From Acidimicrobiaceae bacterium (lineage in GTDB: Bacteria; Actinomycetota; Acidimicrobiia; Acidimicrobiales; UBA8592), in the NCBI GenBank assembly GCA_024641655.1, contig JAHECR010000006.1:43943-107942 (forward strand): a stretch of 64,000 nt of DNA. Direction: 5' to 3'. Below are positions 36,711 through 46,082 of this stretch, one piece after another. The notes beneath the pieces were generated by a model that did not search any database, had not been told where the DNA came from, and worked only from the letters and a program-made list of their open reading frames with translations. How positions within the stretch are numbered: the first letter of the stretch is position 1; the number at the start of each line of letters is the position of its first letter. A program made the translations under genes and the position numbers.

Positions 36711-37097
36711 ATGGGATCGAGTCGCACCGCGGCGCACGGCGAGGTGAGCCTGACCCGTCGCGTCCGATTGTTCGTCCCGGCGGCGGCGTTGACCGTCGTC
36801 GTGCTCGTGGTGGTCGGGTATGCGGTGCTGCCCACGCGCTCGTGGCTCGCTCAGCGAGGCGAGATCGATCAGCTCGAGAGCGACATCGCAGCCATGGAGG
36901 AGTCCAACGCCGCCCTCCAGGCGCGTGCCGAATCGCTCAAGACGCTCGTCGAGGTGGAGCGCATCGCCCGCGCCGACCTCGGCCTCGTGCGTCCCGGCGA
37001 GGAGGTGTATGCGGTGTTGCCGGCCGCGCCCGAACCGGTACGCATCCCTCCGTCGTGGCCCTTCAGCGCGCTCGGCGTCGCCCTGCTCGACTCCTGA
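36711..37097 (+). CDS. Septum formation initiator (FtsB/DivIC family)
   Basis: A 128-residue single-pass membrane protein of the divisome FtsB/DivIC family. A short cytoplasmic tail is followed by a membrane segment (LFVPAAALTVVVLVVVGYAVL) and a periplasmic coiled coil (EIDQLESDIAAMEESNAALQ), then VERIARADLGLVRPGEEVYAVLP, which is the family's conserved end. In mycobacteria this gene also follows eno and precedes the DUF501 gene; here the cox-like operon intervenes. Confidence 0.88.
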   Translation: MGSSRTAAHGEVSLTRRVRLFVPAAALTVVVLVVVGYAVLPTRSWLAQRGEIDQLESDIAAMEESNAALQARAESLKTLVEVERIARADLGLVRPGEEVYAVLPAAPEPVRIPPSWPFSALGVALLDS

Positions 37098-37199
37098 GCT
37101 GCTCCGGGCGGAGCCGGTGGCGCCCCTCGTGTACTACATTGCGGCCTTGCCGGACCGGGTCGACCCGGTCGCCGCGAGCAAGACCAGGAGTACGCCTGC

Positions 37200-37664
37200 G
37201 TGGAAGTCACCGCCACCGTCAACGGCACGACTCGAACCCATGAGGTCGAGCCCCGGACGTTGCTCGTCCACTATCTCCGTGACGCGCGCGGACTGACCGG
37301 CACCAACATCGGGTGCGACACCTCGTCATGTGGCGCGTGCACGGTTCTGGTGAACGGTGAGTCGGTGAAGTCGTGCACGGTCCTGGCCGCACAAGTCGAC
37401 GCGATGGAGGTCACGACCATCGAGGGACTCGCGGCAGCCGACGGCACGTTGCATCCGATGCAGCAGGCGTTCCACGAGTGTCACGCCCTCCAGTGCGGCT
37501 ACTGCACCCCGGGCATGGTTCTCGCCGCGGTGTCGCTCACCGCGGAGAACCCCCAGCCCAGCGAAGCCGAGGTCCGCGAGGGCCTCGAGGGCAACCTGTG
37601 CCGCTGCACCGGCTACCACAACATCGTCAGAGCCGTACTCCAGGCCACGGGTGCGGCCCGGTGA
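37200..37664 (+). CDS. Molybdenum hydroxylase [2Fe-2S] small subunit (CoxS-like)
   Basis: This 154-residue protein passes electrons between molybdenum and FAD in xanthine-dehydrogenase/CO-dehydrogenase family enzymes. It has the plant-ferredoxin-type cluster (GCDTSSCGACTVLVNG) and the C-terminal four-helix cluster (CGYCTPGM and GNLCRCTGYHNIV). GTG 37200 begins the operon, 102 nt after ftsB. The stop overlaps the FAD-subunit GTG. Confidence 0.93.
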   Translation: MEVTATVNGTTRTHEVEPRTLLVHYLRDARGLTGTNIGCDTSSCGACTVLVNGESVKSCTVLAAQVDAMEVTTIEGLAAADGTLHPMQQAFHECHALQCGYCTPGMVLAAVSLTAENPQPSEAEVREGLEGNLCRCTGYHNIVRAVLQATGAAR

Positions 37665-38485
37665 TCCCGGCGGCATTCGATTTCATCCGGGCCGACAGCG
37701 TCGAGGCGGCGATTGCCGCGCTCGCAGAGCACGGCGACGACGCGAAGTTGCTCGCAGGAGGACACTCGCTGCTGCCTCTCATGAAGTTCCGTCTCGCGAC
37801 GCCAGGGGTGCTCGTCGACATCGGTCGCCTCGACGAGCTCAGCTACGTCCGCGACGCGGGCGATCACCTGGCCATCGGTGCGCTGACCCGCCACCGCTCC
37901 GTCGAGACCGACGCGCTGGTCCTGGCCAACGCCGGTCTCTTGGCAGACGCCACGCACAACGTCGGCGACCCGCAGGTGCGCCACCGGGGAACGATTGGTG
38001 GCGCGATCGCGCACGGCGACCCTGCGTCGGACATCCCCTCGGCCCTGCTGGCGCTCGGCGCGACTGTGATCGCACGGGGCCCCGACGGTGAGCGGGCCAT
38101 CGCCATCGACGAGTTCTTCACGGGGTTCCTCGAAACCGACCTGGTCGAGACCGAGGTCGTGACCGAGATCCGGGTTCCCAAGGCGCCCGGTGCACGCTGG
38201 TCGTTCCAGAAGTTCAACCGGCGGGCGCAGGACTGGGCCATCGTCGGCGCGTCCGTGCTCGTCGACGGGGCTCGGGTCGGGGTCGGTCTGGTCAACATGC
38301 ACCCGACTCCGTTTCGGGCCGTCGCTGTCGAAGCGGCGTTGCGTGAGGGCGCCGACGCCGCGTCTGCAGCAGCGATGGCCGCCGACGGTGCCGAGCCGCC
38401 GGCAGACCTCCACGCAGACGCCGAATACCGGTCCCATCTGGCGCGTGTCCTGGTGCGTCGAGGCCTCGAAGCCGCGGGGCGTTGA
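37661..38485 (+). CDS. Molybdenum hydroxylase FAD-binding medium subunit (CoxM-like)
   Basis: A 274-residue FAD subunit of the CO-dehydrogenase/xanthine-dehydrogenase family. FAD-binding motifs are AKLLAGGHSLLPLMKFRL and the second loop NVGDPQVRHRGTIGGAIAHGDPASD. It is coupled to coxS by a stop-start overlap. The catalytic large subunit that should complete the S/M/L heterotrimer does not follow; the next gene, 87 nt on, is the MoxR ATPase. Confidence 0.92.
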   Translation: MIPAAFDFIRADSVEAAIAALAEHGDDAKLLAGGHSLLPLMKFRLATPGVLVDIGRLDELSYVRDAGDHLAIGALTRHRSVETDALVLANAGLLADATHNVGDPQVRHRGTIGGAIAHGDPASDIPSALLALGATVIARGPDGERAIAIDEFFTGFLETDLVETEVVTEIRVPKAPGARWSFQKFNRRAQDWAIVGASVLVDGARVGVGLVNMHPTPFRAVAVEAALREGADAASAAAMAADGAEPPADLHADAEYRSHLARVLVRRGLEAAGR

Positions 38486-38488
38486 GAC

Positions 38489-38518
38489 TCACCTCCCCGC
38501 GAAGGCCCTTCGAGGTGA
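38489..38518 (+). other. Hairpin between FAD-subunit gene and coxD-like gene
   Basis: TCACCTC (38489-38495) pairs with GAGGTGA (38512-38518), with a smaller GAAG/CTTC stem inside. It lies where a large-subunit gene would be expected. It may be a terminator or processing site; nothing proves a function. Confidence 0.35.
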
Positions 38519-38572
38519 ACGGCTGGGCGAGCGTCAGCGAGCCGACCGGAGGGAACCGTCGAGTGCGGACCG

Positions 38573-39506
<934 letters not shown>

Positions 39507-39517
<11 letters not shown>

Positions 39518-40646
39518 GGCTCCGGCGCCGCCCGTCGACGCCGCAGCGCGCCTGACAGCGGGCTTCGTCGCACTCCTGCGGCGCGTCGGATTGGTGGTCC
39601 CCGTCGGCACCGCCATCACCTTCCACGAAGCCCTCGATGCCGTGGGACTCGACGACCGCGATGTGGTCTACTGGGCGGCGCGAGCGACCTTGGTGCACGA
39701 GCCCGAGGACGTCCCGGTATTCGACCATGCATTTCGTGCGTGGTGGGAGGGGCTGCCGATCCTGATCGAGGCTGTCGATCAGGACGATGACACCGTGACG
39801 CTCGGCATCGACGACGACGATGCCCCGTCGGCCGACGACGACGATGGCGAAGACGACGGCAGCGACATCTTGAGCCTGCGCTACTCGCGCACCGAGGTCC
39901 TGCGCCGGAAGGATTTCGCCCTCTACGACACCGACGAGCTCGACGAGGCGCACGCACTGATGCAGCGCATCGCCGTCATCGGCGGCAAGCGGTCGTCGCG
40001 GCGACGCGTTCCCAGCACCCGTTCGACCGATCGCCCCGATCTGCGCCGCACCGTGCGGCAGGCTCTGCGCACGGGCGGTGAACCCGTGCAGCGGCGATAC
40101 ACCACCAGCGGTGAGCGTCTGCGTCGGGTCGTGTTCCTGCTCGACGTGTCGGGCTCGATGGAGACCTATGCCCGTGCCTTGATCCGCTTCGTGCAGGCTG
40201 CGGTCGTCGGCCGGCGCCGGGTGGAGGTCTTCACGCTCGGCACCCGGCTCACGCGGGTGACCCGGGAACTCTCGTCTCGCGACCCCGATCGGGCGCTCGC
40301 GCGGGCCGGGGCCGTCGTCGAGGACTGGTCCGGCGGCACCCGCCTCGGTGAATCGATCAGACGGTTCAACGACGAGTGGGGCCAGCGCGGCATGGCTCGG
40401 GGCGCGACGGTGGTGATCCTCTCCGACGGATGGGACCGCGGGGAGCCGGCGGTGATGGCCGAGCAGATGCAGCGCCTGCACCGGGTCGCCCACGAGATCA
40501 TCTGGGTCAATCCGCTCAAGGCGTCGCCGGGTTATCAGCCCCTGGCGCAGGGAATGGCTGCGGCACTCCCGCACGTTGACCGCTTCGTCGAAGGCCACTG
40601 TCTCGACTCGCTCGAGATGCTGGCCGAGATGCTGGCGGCACCATGA
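39507..40646 (+). CDS. VWA-domain protein (CoxE-like)
   Basis: A 379-residue partner of the CoxD-like ATPase. The N-terminal half contains a very acidic run (about 92-114, mostly Asp). The C-terminal von Willebrand A domain has the MIDAS motif LLDVSGSMETYAR and VVILSDGWDRGEPAVM. CoxE-type proteins work with CoxD in active-site assembly. It is translationally overlapped with coxD, so stoichiometry is probably coupled. Confidence 0.9.
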
Positions 40647-40707
40647 TCCCCGTACCCATGATCGCCGAACCCGAACAAACGCCCGACCATGAGGAGCGAG
40701 GCAGACC

Positions 40708-41022
40708 ATGCGCGAGATCATGAAGGACCTCGACCGGTGGCGGTCCCAGGGCAAACGCGTCGCGTTGGCCCGCGTCGTCGATCTCGACGGCTCCGGCCCA
40801 CGTGACCCCGGTGCGGCCATGGCCGTCAACGAGGACGGGGTCGTCGTCGGCTCGGTTTCGGGCGGCTGTGTCGAGGGCGCGGTCGTCGAAGAGGCCCTCG
40901 ACATCATCGAGACCGGGGAGCGGCGCATGGTCACCTTCGGCTACTCCGACGACGAGGCCTTCGCCGTCGGGCTGACCTGCGGCGGCACCATCCATCTGTT
41001 CATCGAGCCCTTCGACTGGTAG
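40708..41022 (+). CDS. XdhC/CoxI family protein, N-terminal-domain type
   Basis: A 104-residue protein consisting only of the XdhC_CoxI N-terminal domain: VVDLDGSGPRDPGAAMAVN, VVGSVSGGCVEGAVVEEAL and AVGLTCGGTIHLFIEP. XdhC proteins bind and sulfurate molybdopterin cofactor before insertion. Here the two domains are separate genes; the Rossmann part follows 4 nt downstream. GAGGAGCGAGG precedes the ATG. Confidence 0.88.
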   Translation: MREIMKDLDRWRSQGKRVALARVVDLDGSGPRDPGAAMAVNEDGVVVGSVSGGCVEGAVVEEALDIIETGERRMVTFGYSDDEAFAVGLTCGGTIHLFIEPFDW

Positions 41023-41026
41023 CCCC

Positions 41027-41821
41027 ATGAGCGACACACTGTTCGACCGTCTACGCAACGCGATCGCCGACGAGGTCCCCGCGGCCATCGCCACCGTGGT
41101 CGAGGGTCCAAACGTGGGAGCGAAGCTCCTCCTGGCGTTCGAGACCGCTCCCGAGGGATCCCTCGGCGACGACGACCTCGACCGGGTGGTGGCGCGCGAC
41201 ATGGCCGGCGAGCTCGTGGCCGGTCGCACCGGCGTGCGCCACTACGGTCTGCACGGCGAGGCGAACGAGGCCGCGGTTTCGGTGTTCATCGAGTCGTTCG
41301 CACCGCCACCGCGCATGGTGGTGTTCGGCGCTGTCGACTTCACCGCGGCCCTCGTACGGGTCGGTAAGATCCTCGGCTACCACGTCACGGTCTGTGATGC
41401 CCGACCGGTGTTCGCGACCACCCAGCGGTTCCCATTCGCGGACGCCGTGGAGGTGCGCTGGCCCAACGATCTCCTCGAGGAGATCGGCGAACGGCTCGGG
41501 CCACGCGATGCCGTGTGCGTATTGACGCACGACAACAAGTTCGACGTGCCGGCCATCGTGGGGGCGCTCCGCAGCAAGGTCGGGTACATCGGGGTGATGG
41601 GCAGCCGCAAGACCCACGACAACCGCACCCAGCGGCTGCGCGAGGCCGGCGTCACCGACACCGAGCTCGACCGGCTGCGATCACCGATCGGCCTCGACAT
41701 CGGCGCGCGCACACCGGAGGAGACCGCGGTGTCGATCTGCGCCGAGATCATCGCCATGCGAACCGGCCGTGACGTGCCCAGTCTGCGCGATGGTGAGGGC
41801 CCGATCCACGCGCCTCGCTGA
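41027..41821 (+). CDS. XdhC Rossmann-domain family protein
   Basis: A 264-residue protein with a degenerate XdhC N-terminal segment and a complete Rossmann domain: MVVFGAVDFTAALVRVGKILGYHVTVCDARPVF, VCVLTHDNKFDVPAIVGAL, VGYIGVMGSRKTH and IGLDIGARTPEETAVSICAEI. It presumably works with the small XdhC_CoxI protein in cofactor sulfuration or insertion. The pairing suggests a two-chain version of XdhC. Confidence 0.9.
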   Translation: MSDTLFDRLRNAIADEVPAAIATVVEGPNVGAKLLLAFETAPEGSLGDDDLDRVVARDMAGELVAGRTGVRHYGLHGEANEAAVSVFIESFAPPPRMVVFGAVDFTAALVRVGKILGYHVTVCDARPVFATTQRFPFADAVEVRWPNDLLEEIGERLGPRDAVCVLTHDNKFDVPAIVGALRSKVGYIGVMGSRKTHDNRTQRLREAGVTDTELDRLRSPIGLDIGARTPEETAVSICAEIIAMRTGRDVPSLRDGEGPIHAPR

Positions 41822-41877
41822 GACGACGCCGGCACCTCCTCTCGCCTGGTGCGCATGGTCGGAGCACGCGGCACACT

Positions 41878-42471
41878 GTGCAGGTGAGTGATGCACATTC
41901 CTCGAATCGCAGCGGCACCATGGCCGGAGTCGTGCTCGCGGCCGGGCACGGCAGCAGGTTCGACGGCGAGACCCACAAGCTCCTGGCCCCCTTTCGCGGT
42001 AAGCCACTGGTGACCTGGGCGGTCGCGGCCGCCCTGGAGGCCGGTTTCGCCGACGTGTACGTGGTGACGGGAGCGGTCGACCTGGCCGACGTGCTGCCCG
42101 ACAACGTCACCATCGTCGAGAACCACAGCTATGCCGACGGCCAGGCGACCTCGCTTCGCGCCGCGGTCACCCTCGCCGAGCATGACCATCACGATGCGGT
42201 CGTCGTCGGTCTCGGCGACATGCCGCTGGTGCCGGCCTCGGCATGGCGCGACGTCGCCGACACGCCCGGCCAGCTGGTGACTGCGACCTACAACGGCAAC
42301 CGGATGCCACCGGTGAAGATCGGCGAGGAGCTCTGGAGCCTGCTGCCCCTTTCAGGTGACGAGGGCGCTCGGTCGCTGATCCGCTTGAGGCCGGACTTGG
42401 TCGAGGAGGTAGCCTGCGAGGGCGAAGCCATCGACATCGACAGCAGAGGTGATTTGGCCAGATGGAGCTGA
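41878..42471 (+). CDS. Molybdenum cofactor nucleotidyltransferase (MocA-like)
   Basis: A MobA-like NTP transferase that probably adds CMP to molybdopterin, giving the MCD form used by CO-dehydrogenase-type enzymes. It carries GVVLAAGHGSRFDGETHKLL, the ADGQATSLRAAV segment, VVVGLGDMPLVPASAW and the NRMPPVKIG C-terminal motif. The start is uncertain: GTG 41878, GTG 41884 or ATG 41920 are all possible; the conserved core begins at the last. The end overlaps coxG by 10 nt. Confidence 0.87.
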   Translation: MQVSDAHSSNRSGTMAGVVLAAGHGSRFDGETHKLLAPFRGKPLVTWAVAAALEAGFADVYVVTGAVDLADVLPDNVTIVENHSYADGQATSLRAAVTLAEHDHHDAVVVGLGDMPLVPASAWRDVADTPGQLVTATYNGNRMPPVKIGEELWSLLPLSGDEGARSLIRLRPDLVEEVACEGEAIDIDSRGDLARWS

Positions 42472-43148
42472 ACAACGACATCGAGGTGAACGCGTCGATC
42501 GATGAGGTCTGGGCGGCATTCAACGATCCTGAGCGGATCGCGCCCTGTTTGCCCGGAGCGCAACTCCAGGAGATCGAAGGCGAAGAGATGCGCGGCGTCG
42601 TCAAGGTGAAGGTCGGCCCGATCACCGCGCAGTACAAGGGCGCCGCGACGTTCCAGGAGCGCGACAAGGACAACTGGAAGGTCGTCATCAAAGGCGACGG
42701 TCGCGACACGCGCGGCGCAGGCAACGCCAGTGCGTTGATCACCGCCCAGCTCGTGCCGCTGTCGGAGGCTGTCACCTCGGTCAGCGTCACCACCGACCTC
42801 ACCATCACCGGCAAGGTCGCACAATTCGGCCGTGGCGCGATCGCCGACGTGAGCACGAAGCTCATGGGGCAGTTCGCGAAGAATCTCGAGGAGCTCCTCG
42901 AGACCCCGTCGGATGCGTCGTCGGCCCCCGCCGACACGGTCGACGTCGACCTCACCGCCCCGGAGACGCCTGCCGCCGACGCCGCTGCGGCGACACCGGC
43001 AGCTCCGGCGATCCGCAAGATCGACTCGCCCGAGCCCGAGGCCGTGGACCTGTTCGAGATGGCCGGCACTCCGTTGCTCAAGCGCATCGGGCTGCCTCTC
43101 GCCGCCGTGTTCGTCCTCCTGGTACTGCGGCGCCTCCTGCGCGGCTGA
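42462..43148 (+). CDS. CoxG-like SRPBCC protein with C-terminal membrane anchor
   Basis: CoxG proteins (SRPBCC fold, residues about 1-150) recruit or anchor CO dehydrogenase at the membrane or deliver lipid quinone to it. The family start MELNNDIEVNASIDEVWAAF and CLPGAQLQEIEGE are present. An Ala/Pro-rich linker leads to a hydrophobic helix (LLKRIGLPLAAVFVLLVL) and RRLLRG, consistent with a membrane-tethered form. It ends the operon. Confidence 0.9.
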   Translation: MELNNDIEVNASIDEVWAAFNDPERIAPCLPGAQLQEIEGEEMRGVVKVKVGPITAQYKGAATFQERDKDNWKVVIKGDGRDTRGAGNASALITAQLVPLSEAVTSVSVTTDLTITGKVAQFGRGAIADVSTKLMGQFAKNLEELLETPSDASSAPADTVDVDLTAPETPAADAAAATPAAPAIRKIDSPEPEAVDLFEMAGTPLLKRIGLPLAAVFVLLVLRRLLRG

Positions 43149-43156
43149 CCGCCCCC

Positions 43157-43618
43157 ATGGCCGACGCCGTCGATGAGCAGGCGGTTGCCGAGCTGATCGG
43201 CCGGGCACCGCAGGGTGCCTTCGAAGTCGTCGTGCGCGACGAAGCGGGAGCACCGCGCGTGATTCGGAACGCTCCCTTCCTCGACGACGGCACACCGATG
43301 CCCACCAGGTACTGGCTCGTCGGAGCCACCGATCGGCTGCTCGTGAGCAGGCTCGAGTCTGCCGGCGCGGTCGGGGAGTGCGAGGCAGCGATCGGGATGG
43401 CCGCGATTGCCGACGCCCACCGACGTCATGCCGCCGAACGCGATGCCGACATCCCCGCCGACCACCTCGGCCCGCTCCCCACCGGCGGGGTCGGTGGCAC
43501 ACGAATCGGGCTCAAGTGCCTCCACGCCCACTACGCGTGGTACCTCGCCGGCGGCGACGACCCTGCCGGTCGTTGGGTCGCCGCCCGCCTCGCCGCCGCG
43601 AGCGAGGAATCGGTGTGA
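43157..43618 (+). CDS. DUF501 family protein
   Basis: A 153-residue DUF501 protein, actinobacterial and of unknown function. The hallmark is RIGLKCLHAHYAWYLAGGDD near the C-terminus, with NAPFLDDGTPMPTRYWLVG in the middle. It precedes ppx with a stop-start overlap, the same order as in mycobacteria, so it is part of the ancestral eno-ftsB-DUF501-ppx block. Confidence 0.88.
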   Translation: MADAVDEQAVAELIGRAPQGAFEVVVRDEAGAPRVIRNAPFLDDGTPMPTRYWLVGATDRLLVSRLESAGAVGECEAAIGMAAIADAHRRHAAERDADIPADHLGPLPTGGVGGTRIGLKCLHAHYAWYLAGGDDPAGRWVAARLAAASEESV

Positions 43619-44541
43619 GCGCCCCGGTGGTCGCCGCCATCGACTGCGGGACGAACAGCACGCGACTGCTCGTGGCTCGCTCTCGGCCCGACGGGCACCT
43701 CGAGACGCTCGAGCGGACGATGACGATCACCCGTCTCGGTGAAGGCGTCGACGCCACCGGCGTGCTCGCCGACGAGGCCATCGACCGGGTCCTCGCCTGT
43801 CTCATCGGGTACCGCGACGTGCTCGACCGCCACGACGTCGGGTCGATCCGGATGACCGCGACCTCAGCAGCGCGAGATGCGTCGAACCGAGCGGTGTTCT
43901 TCGACGCTGCGGAGGAGCTGATCGGCGCTCGCCCCGAGTTGCTGTCGGGACTCGAGGAGGGGCGCTTGTCATTTCTGGGAGCGACGGCCGACCTCGACCC
44001 GGCCGAGGGGCCCTATCTTGTCGTCGACATCGGTGGCGGCTCGACGGAGTTCGCCTATGGGAGCGGCGAGTGCGAAGCAGCCATCTCGACCGACATGGGT
44101 TGCGTGCGCCTGACGGAACGGTTCATCGAGTCCGATCCGGCGCGGCCGGAGGAACTGGCGTCCGCGCTGTCGGTCGTGGAGCTGTACCTCGATGACGTGC
44201 TCGCGTTCATCCCCGACGCGACCAAGGCGTCTCGCTTGATCGGACTGGCCGGCACGGTGTCGGCAACGGCGATGATCGAACAGGGACTCGTCGAGTACGA
44301 CCGCAGCCGGATCCATCACTTCGAGCTCACCAAGGCCGCGGTCGAGGACGTCTTCCGCACCCTGGCCACCGAGGACCGTGAGCAGAGGCTCGCCAACCCG
44401 GGGATGGAACCCGGGCGCGTCGACGTGATCGTGGGCGGATTGTGTGTGCTGGTGCGGATCATGCGCCAGTTCGCGTTCGACTCGTGTCTCGTGTCGGAGG
44501 CCGACATCCTCGACGGCCTGGCCATGAGTCAGCTGCGCTGA
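43615..44541 (+). CDS. ppx: Ppx/GppA family exopolyphosphatase
   Basis: This family hydrolyses polyphosphate or pppGpp. The 308-residue protein has the ASKHA phosphate loops AAIDCGTNSTRLLVA and VVDIGGGSTEFAYGSG, plus TSAARDASNR and GLEEGRLSF. It is the short actinobacterial form without the C-terminal HD-type domain. GTG 43615 overlaps the DUF501 stop. Confidence 0.93.
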   Translation: MSAPVVAAIDCGTNSTRLLVARSRPDGHLETLERTMTITRLGEGVDATGVLADEAIDRVLACLIGYRDVLDRHDVGSIRMTATSAARDASNRAVFFDAAEELIGARPELLSGLEEGRLSFLGATADLDPAEGPYLVVDIGGGSTEFAYGSGECEAAISTDMGCVRLTERFIESDPARPEELASALSVVELYLDDVLAFIPDATKASRLIGLAGTVSATAMIEQGLVEYDRSRIHHFELTKAAVEDVFRTLATEDREQRLANPGMEPGRVDVIVGGLCVLVRIMRQFAFDSCLVSEADILDGLAMSQLR

Positions 44542-44634
44542 GCGAGCGGCCTTCGAGGAGTCGTCGTCGGCGCATGCGGGCTAGTGTCCGAACATGCCGA
44601 ACACGGGGCCTTGCGGCAGGGGGTTTGGAACACG

Positions 44635-45264
44635 ATGAGACTCGGTCGAGCCCGATCGACCGTTCGTGAGGTTGATCCAATGTTGCGTGGGAAGAGGGTC
44701 GTGCTGCGACCGCTGACACCGCTCGATTTCACTCAGTGGCGCGAGGTGCGAACCCGCAATCACGACTGGGTGACGAAGTGGGAACCGAGCCGGCCGGCGG
44801 GGAGCCCCGACGTGGTCAACGACCGGCACGCGTTCGCGTCGCGGTGCAACGCACGAGAACGCGAGCGGCATCTGGGCTCGGGCTACGGCTTCGGGGTGTT
44901 CGTCGACGGCGCGTTCGGCGGGGAGATGAACCTCTCGTCGGTGCAGCGAGGGCCGTTCCAGAACTGCTACGTGGGCTACTGGATCGACGAGGCGTTGGCC
45001 GGTCAGAGCTACACGCCCGAGTCGCTGGCGGTCGTGTTGAAGTTCGGGTTCGAAGACCTCGGCCTGCACCGTATGCAGATCTCGATCATCCCGCGCAATT
45101 CGGCGAGCCGACGCGTCGTCGAGAAGCTCGACATCCGATGCGAGGGCGTCGCGGTGCGTTACCTCGAGATCAACGGCGCGTGGGAGGACCACATGCGCTT
45201 CGCCATGACGGCCGAGGAATGGGACGAGCGACGCGACGAAATCGTCCGCGCCTGGATCCTCTGA
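44635..45264 (+). CDS. GNAT family acetyltransferase (RimJ-like)
   Basis: A 209-residue N-acetyltransferase resembling RimJ/RimL, which acetylate protein N-termini. It has LRGKRVVLRPLTPLDFTQW, YVGYWIDEALAGQSYTPES and the acetyl-CoA/core region DLGLHRMQISIIPRNSASRRVVEKL. The start is uncertain: GTG 44584, ATG 44635 or ATG 44680 (first conserved residues). It converges on the enoyl-CoA hydratase; a small CCCGA/TCGGG hairpin lies at 45266-45281. Confidence 0.87.
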   Translation: MRLGRARSTVREVDPMLRGKRVVLRPLTPLDFTQWREVRTRNHDWVTKWEPSRPAGSPDVVNDRHAFASRCNARERERHLGSGYGFGVFVDGAFGGEMNLSSVQRGPFQNCYVGYWIDEALAGQSYTPESLAVVLKFGFEDLGLHRMQISIIPRNSASRRVVEKLDIRCEGVAVRYLEINGAWEDHMRFAMTAEEWDERRDEIVRAWIL

Positions 45265-45289
45265 GCCCGACCCGATTCGGGAAGGGCCG

Positions 45290-46048
45290 CTACTCCTTCG
45301 AGCTGATCTGGTCGCGCAAGGCTTGGACGAGCTGTTGGAACTCGGGCGAACTCATCGACGCGACCTGGGGTCCGACCTCGTGTTCCACTGCGTCGGGTGA
45401 GGTCGTGATCGTGTGCAGTCCTGCGAGGCCGTGCTTGGTGATGCGTGTGAGCCGCGGGGGGTAACCCGCGGCTCGGCTTGCCATGGCGATGCACTCCGGC
45501 AGGAGGTCGGCGTCGGGCACGCACTTCCACGCGAGACCGATGTCGGCTGCTCGAGCACCGCTCAACACCTCGCCGAACAGCACCATGGCCCGCACGACCT
45601 GGTCGCTCGTCTTGTGCTTGAGGCGCCAGCTGTGGCCGCCGCCGGGGTGGATGCCGATCTGCAGGAAGCGGCTGTCGAAGCGCGCCCCCTCCGCGGCCAC
45701 GATGACGTCACAGGCCAGCGCCATGTTCATGCCGGCACCGACCGCGGCGCCGTTGACCGCAGCGATCGTCGGTAAGGGGCTGTGGGCGATACGAAGGAAG
45801 CCGCGATAGATCTCGTGGATGTTGTCGCGCTCGCGTGCGGCGAGGAGGTCGCCCAGGTCGGCGCCGGCGCAGAACCCCTTGCCCGCTCCGGTCACGATGA
45901 TGGCCCGAGCATCGCCGGAGTTCTCGAGTCGCTCCATCGTGTCGCAGATCTCGTCGTTCATCGCGAGGTTGATCGCGTTGCGCTTGTCGGGGTCGTTGAG
46001 GGTGAGAAGGGCGACGCCGTCGCGGACTTCGGTGTTGAGAAAGCTCAT
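45290..46048 (-). CDS. Enoyl-CoA hydratase/isomerase (crotonase) family
   Basis: A 252-residue crotonase-fold protein. The oxyanion hole is formed by GKGFCAGADLGDL and AVNGAAVGAGMNMAL. In the third region Glu of true hydratases is not obvious (FLQIGIHPGGGHSWRL), so the reaction could be hydration, isomerisation or another crotonase chemistry. ATG 46048 is chosen. It lies 34 nt downstream of the nuclease gene on the same strand. Confidence 0.87.
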   Translation of the reverse strand: MSFLNTEVRDGVALLTLNDPDKRNAINLAMNDEICDTMERLENSGDARAIIVTGAGKGFCAGADLGDLLAARERDNIHEIYRGFLRIAHSPLPTIAAVNGAAVGAGMNMALACDVIVAAEGARFDSRFLQIGIHPGGGHSWRLKHKTSDQVVRAMVLFGEVLSGARAADIGLAWKCVPDADLLPECIAMASRAAGYPPRLTRITKHGLAGLHTITTSPDAVEHEVGPQVASMSSPEFQQLVQALRDQISSKE

Positions 46049-46082
46049 GGCACTATCATCGCCGATCGGGTCGGGCAGCGCC

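Noticed and set aside
38486..38572. Remnant of a large-subunit gene
   Set aside because: Only 87 nt, with no residual CoxL-like reading frame.
45266..45281. Terminator between GNAT and hydratase genes
   Set aside because: The stem is only 5 bp, too weak to list as a feature.
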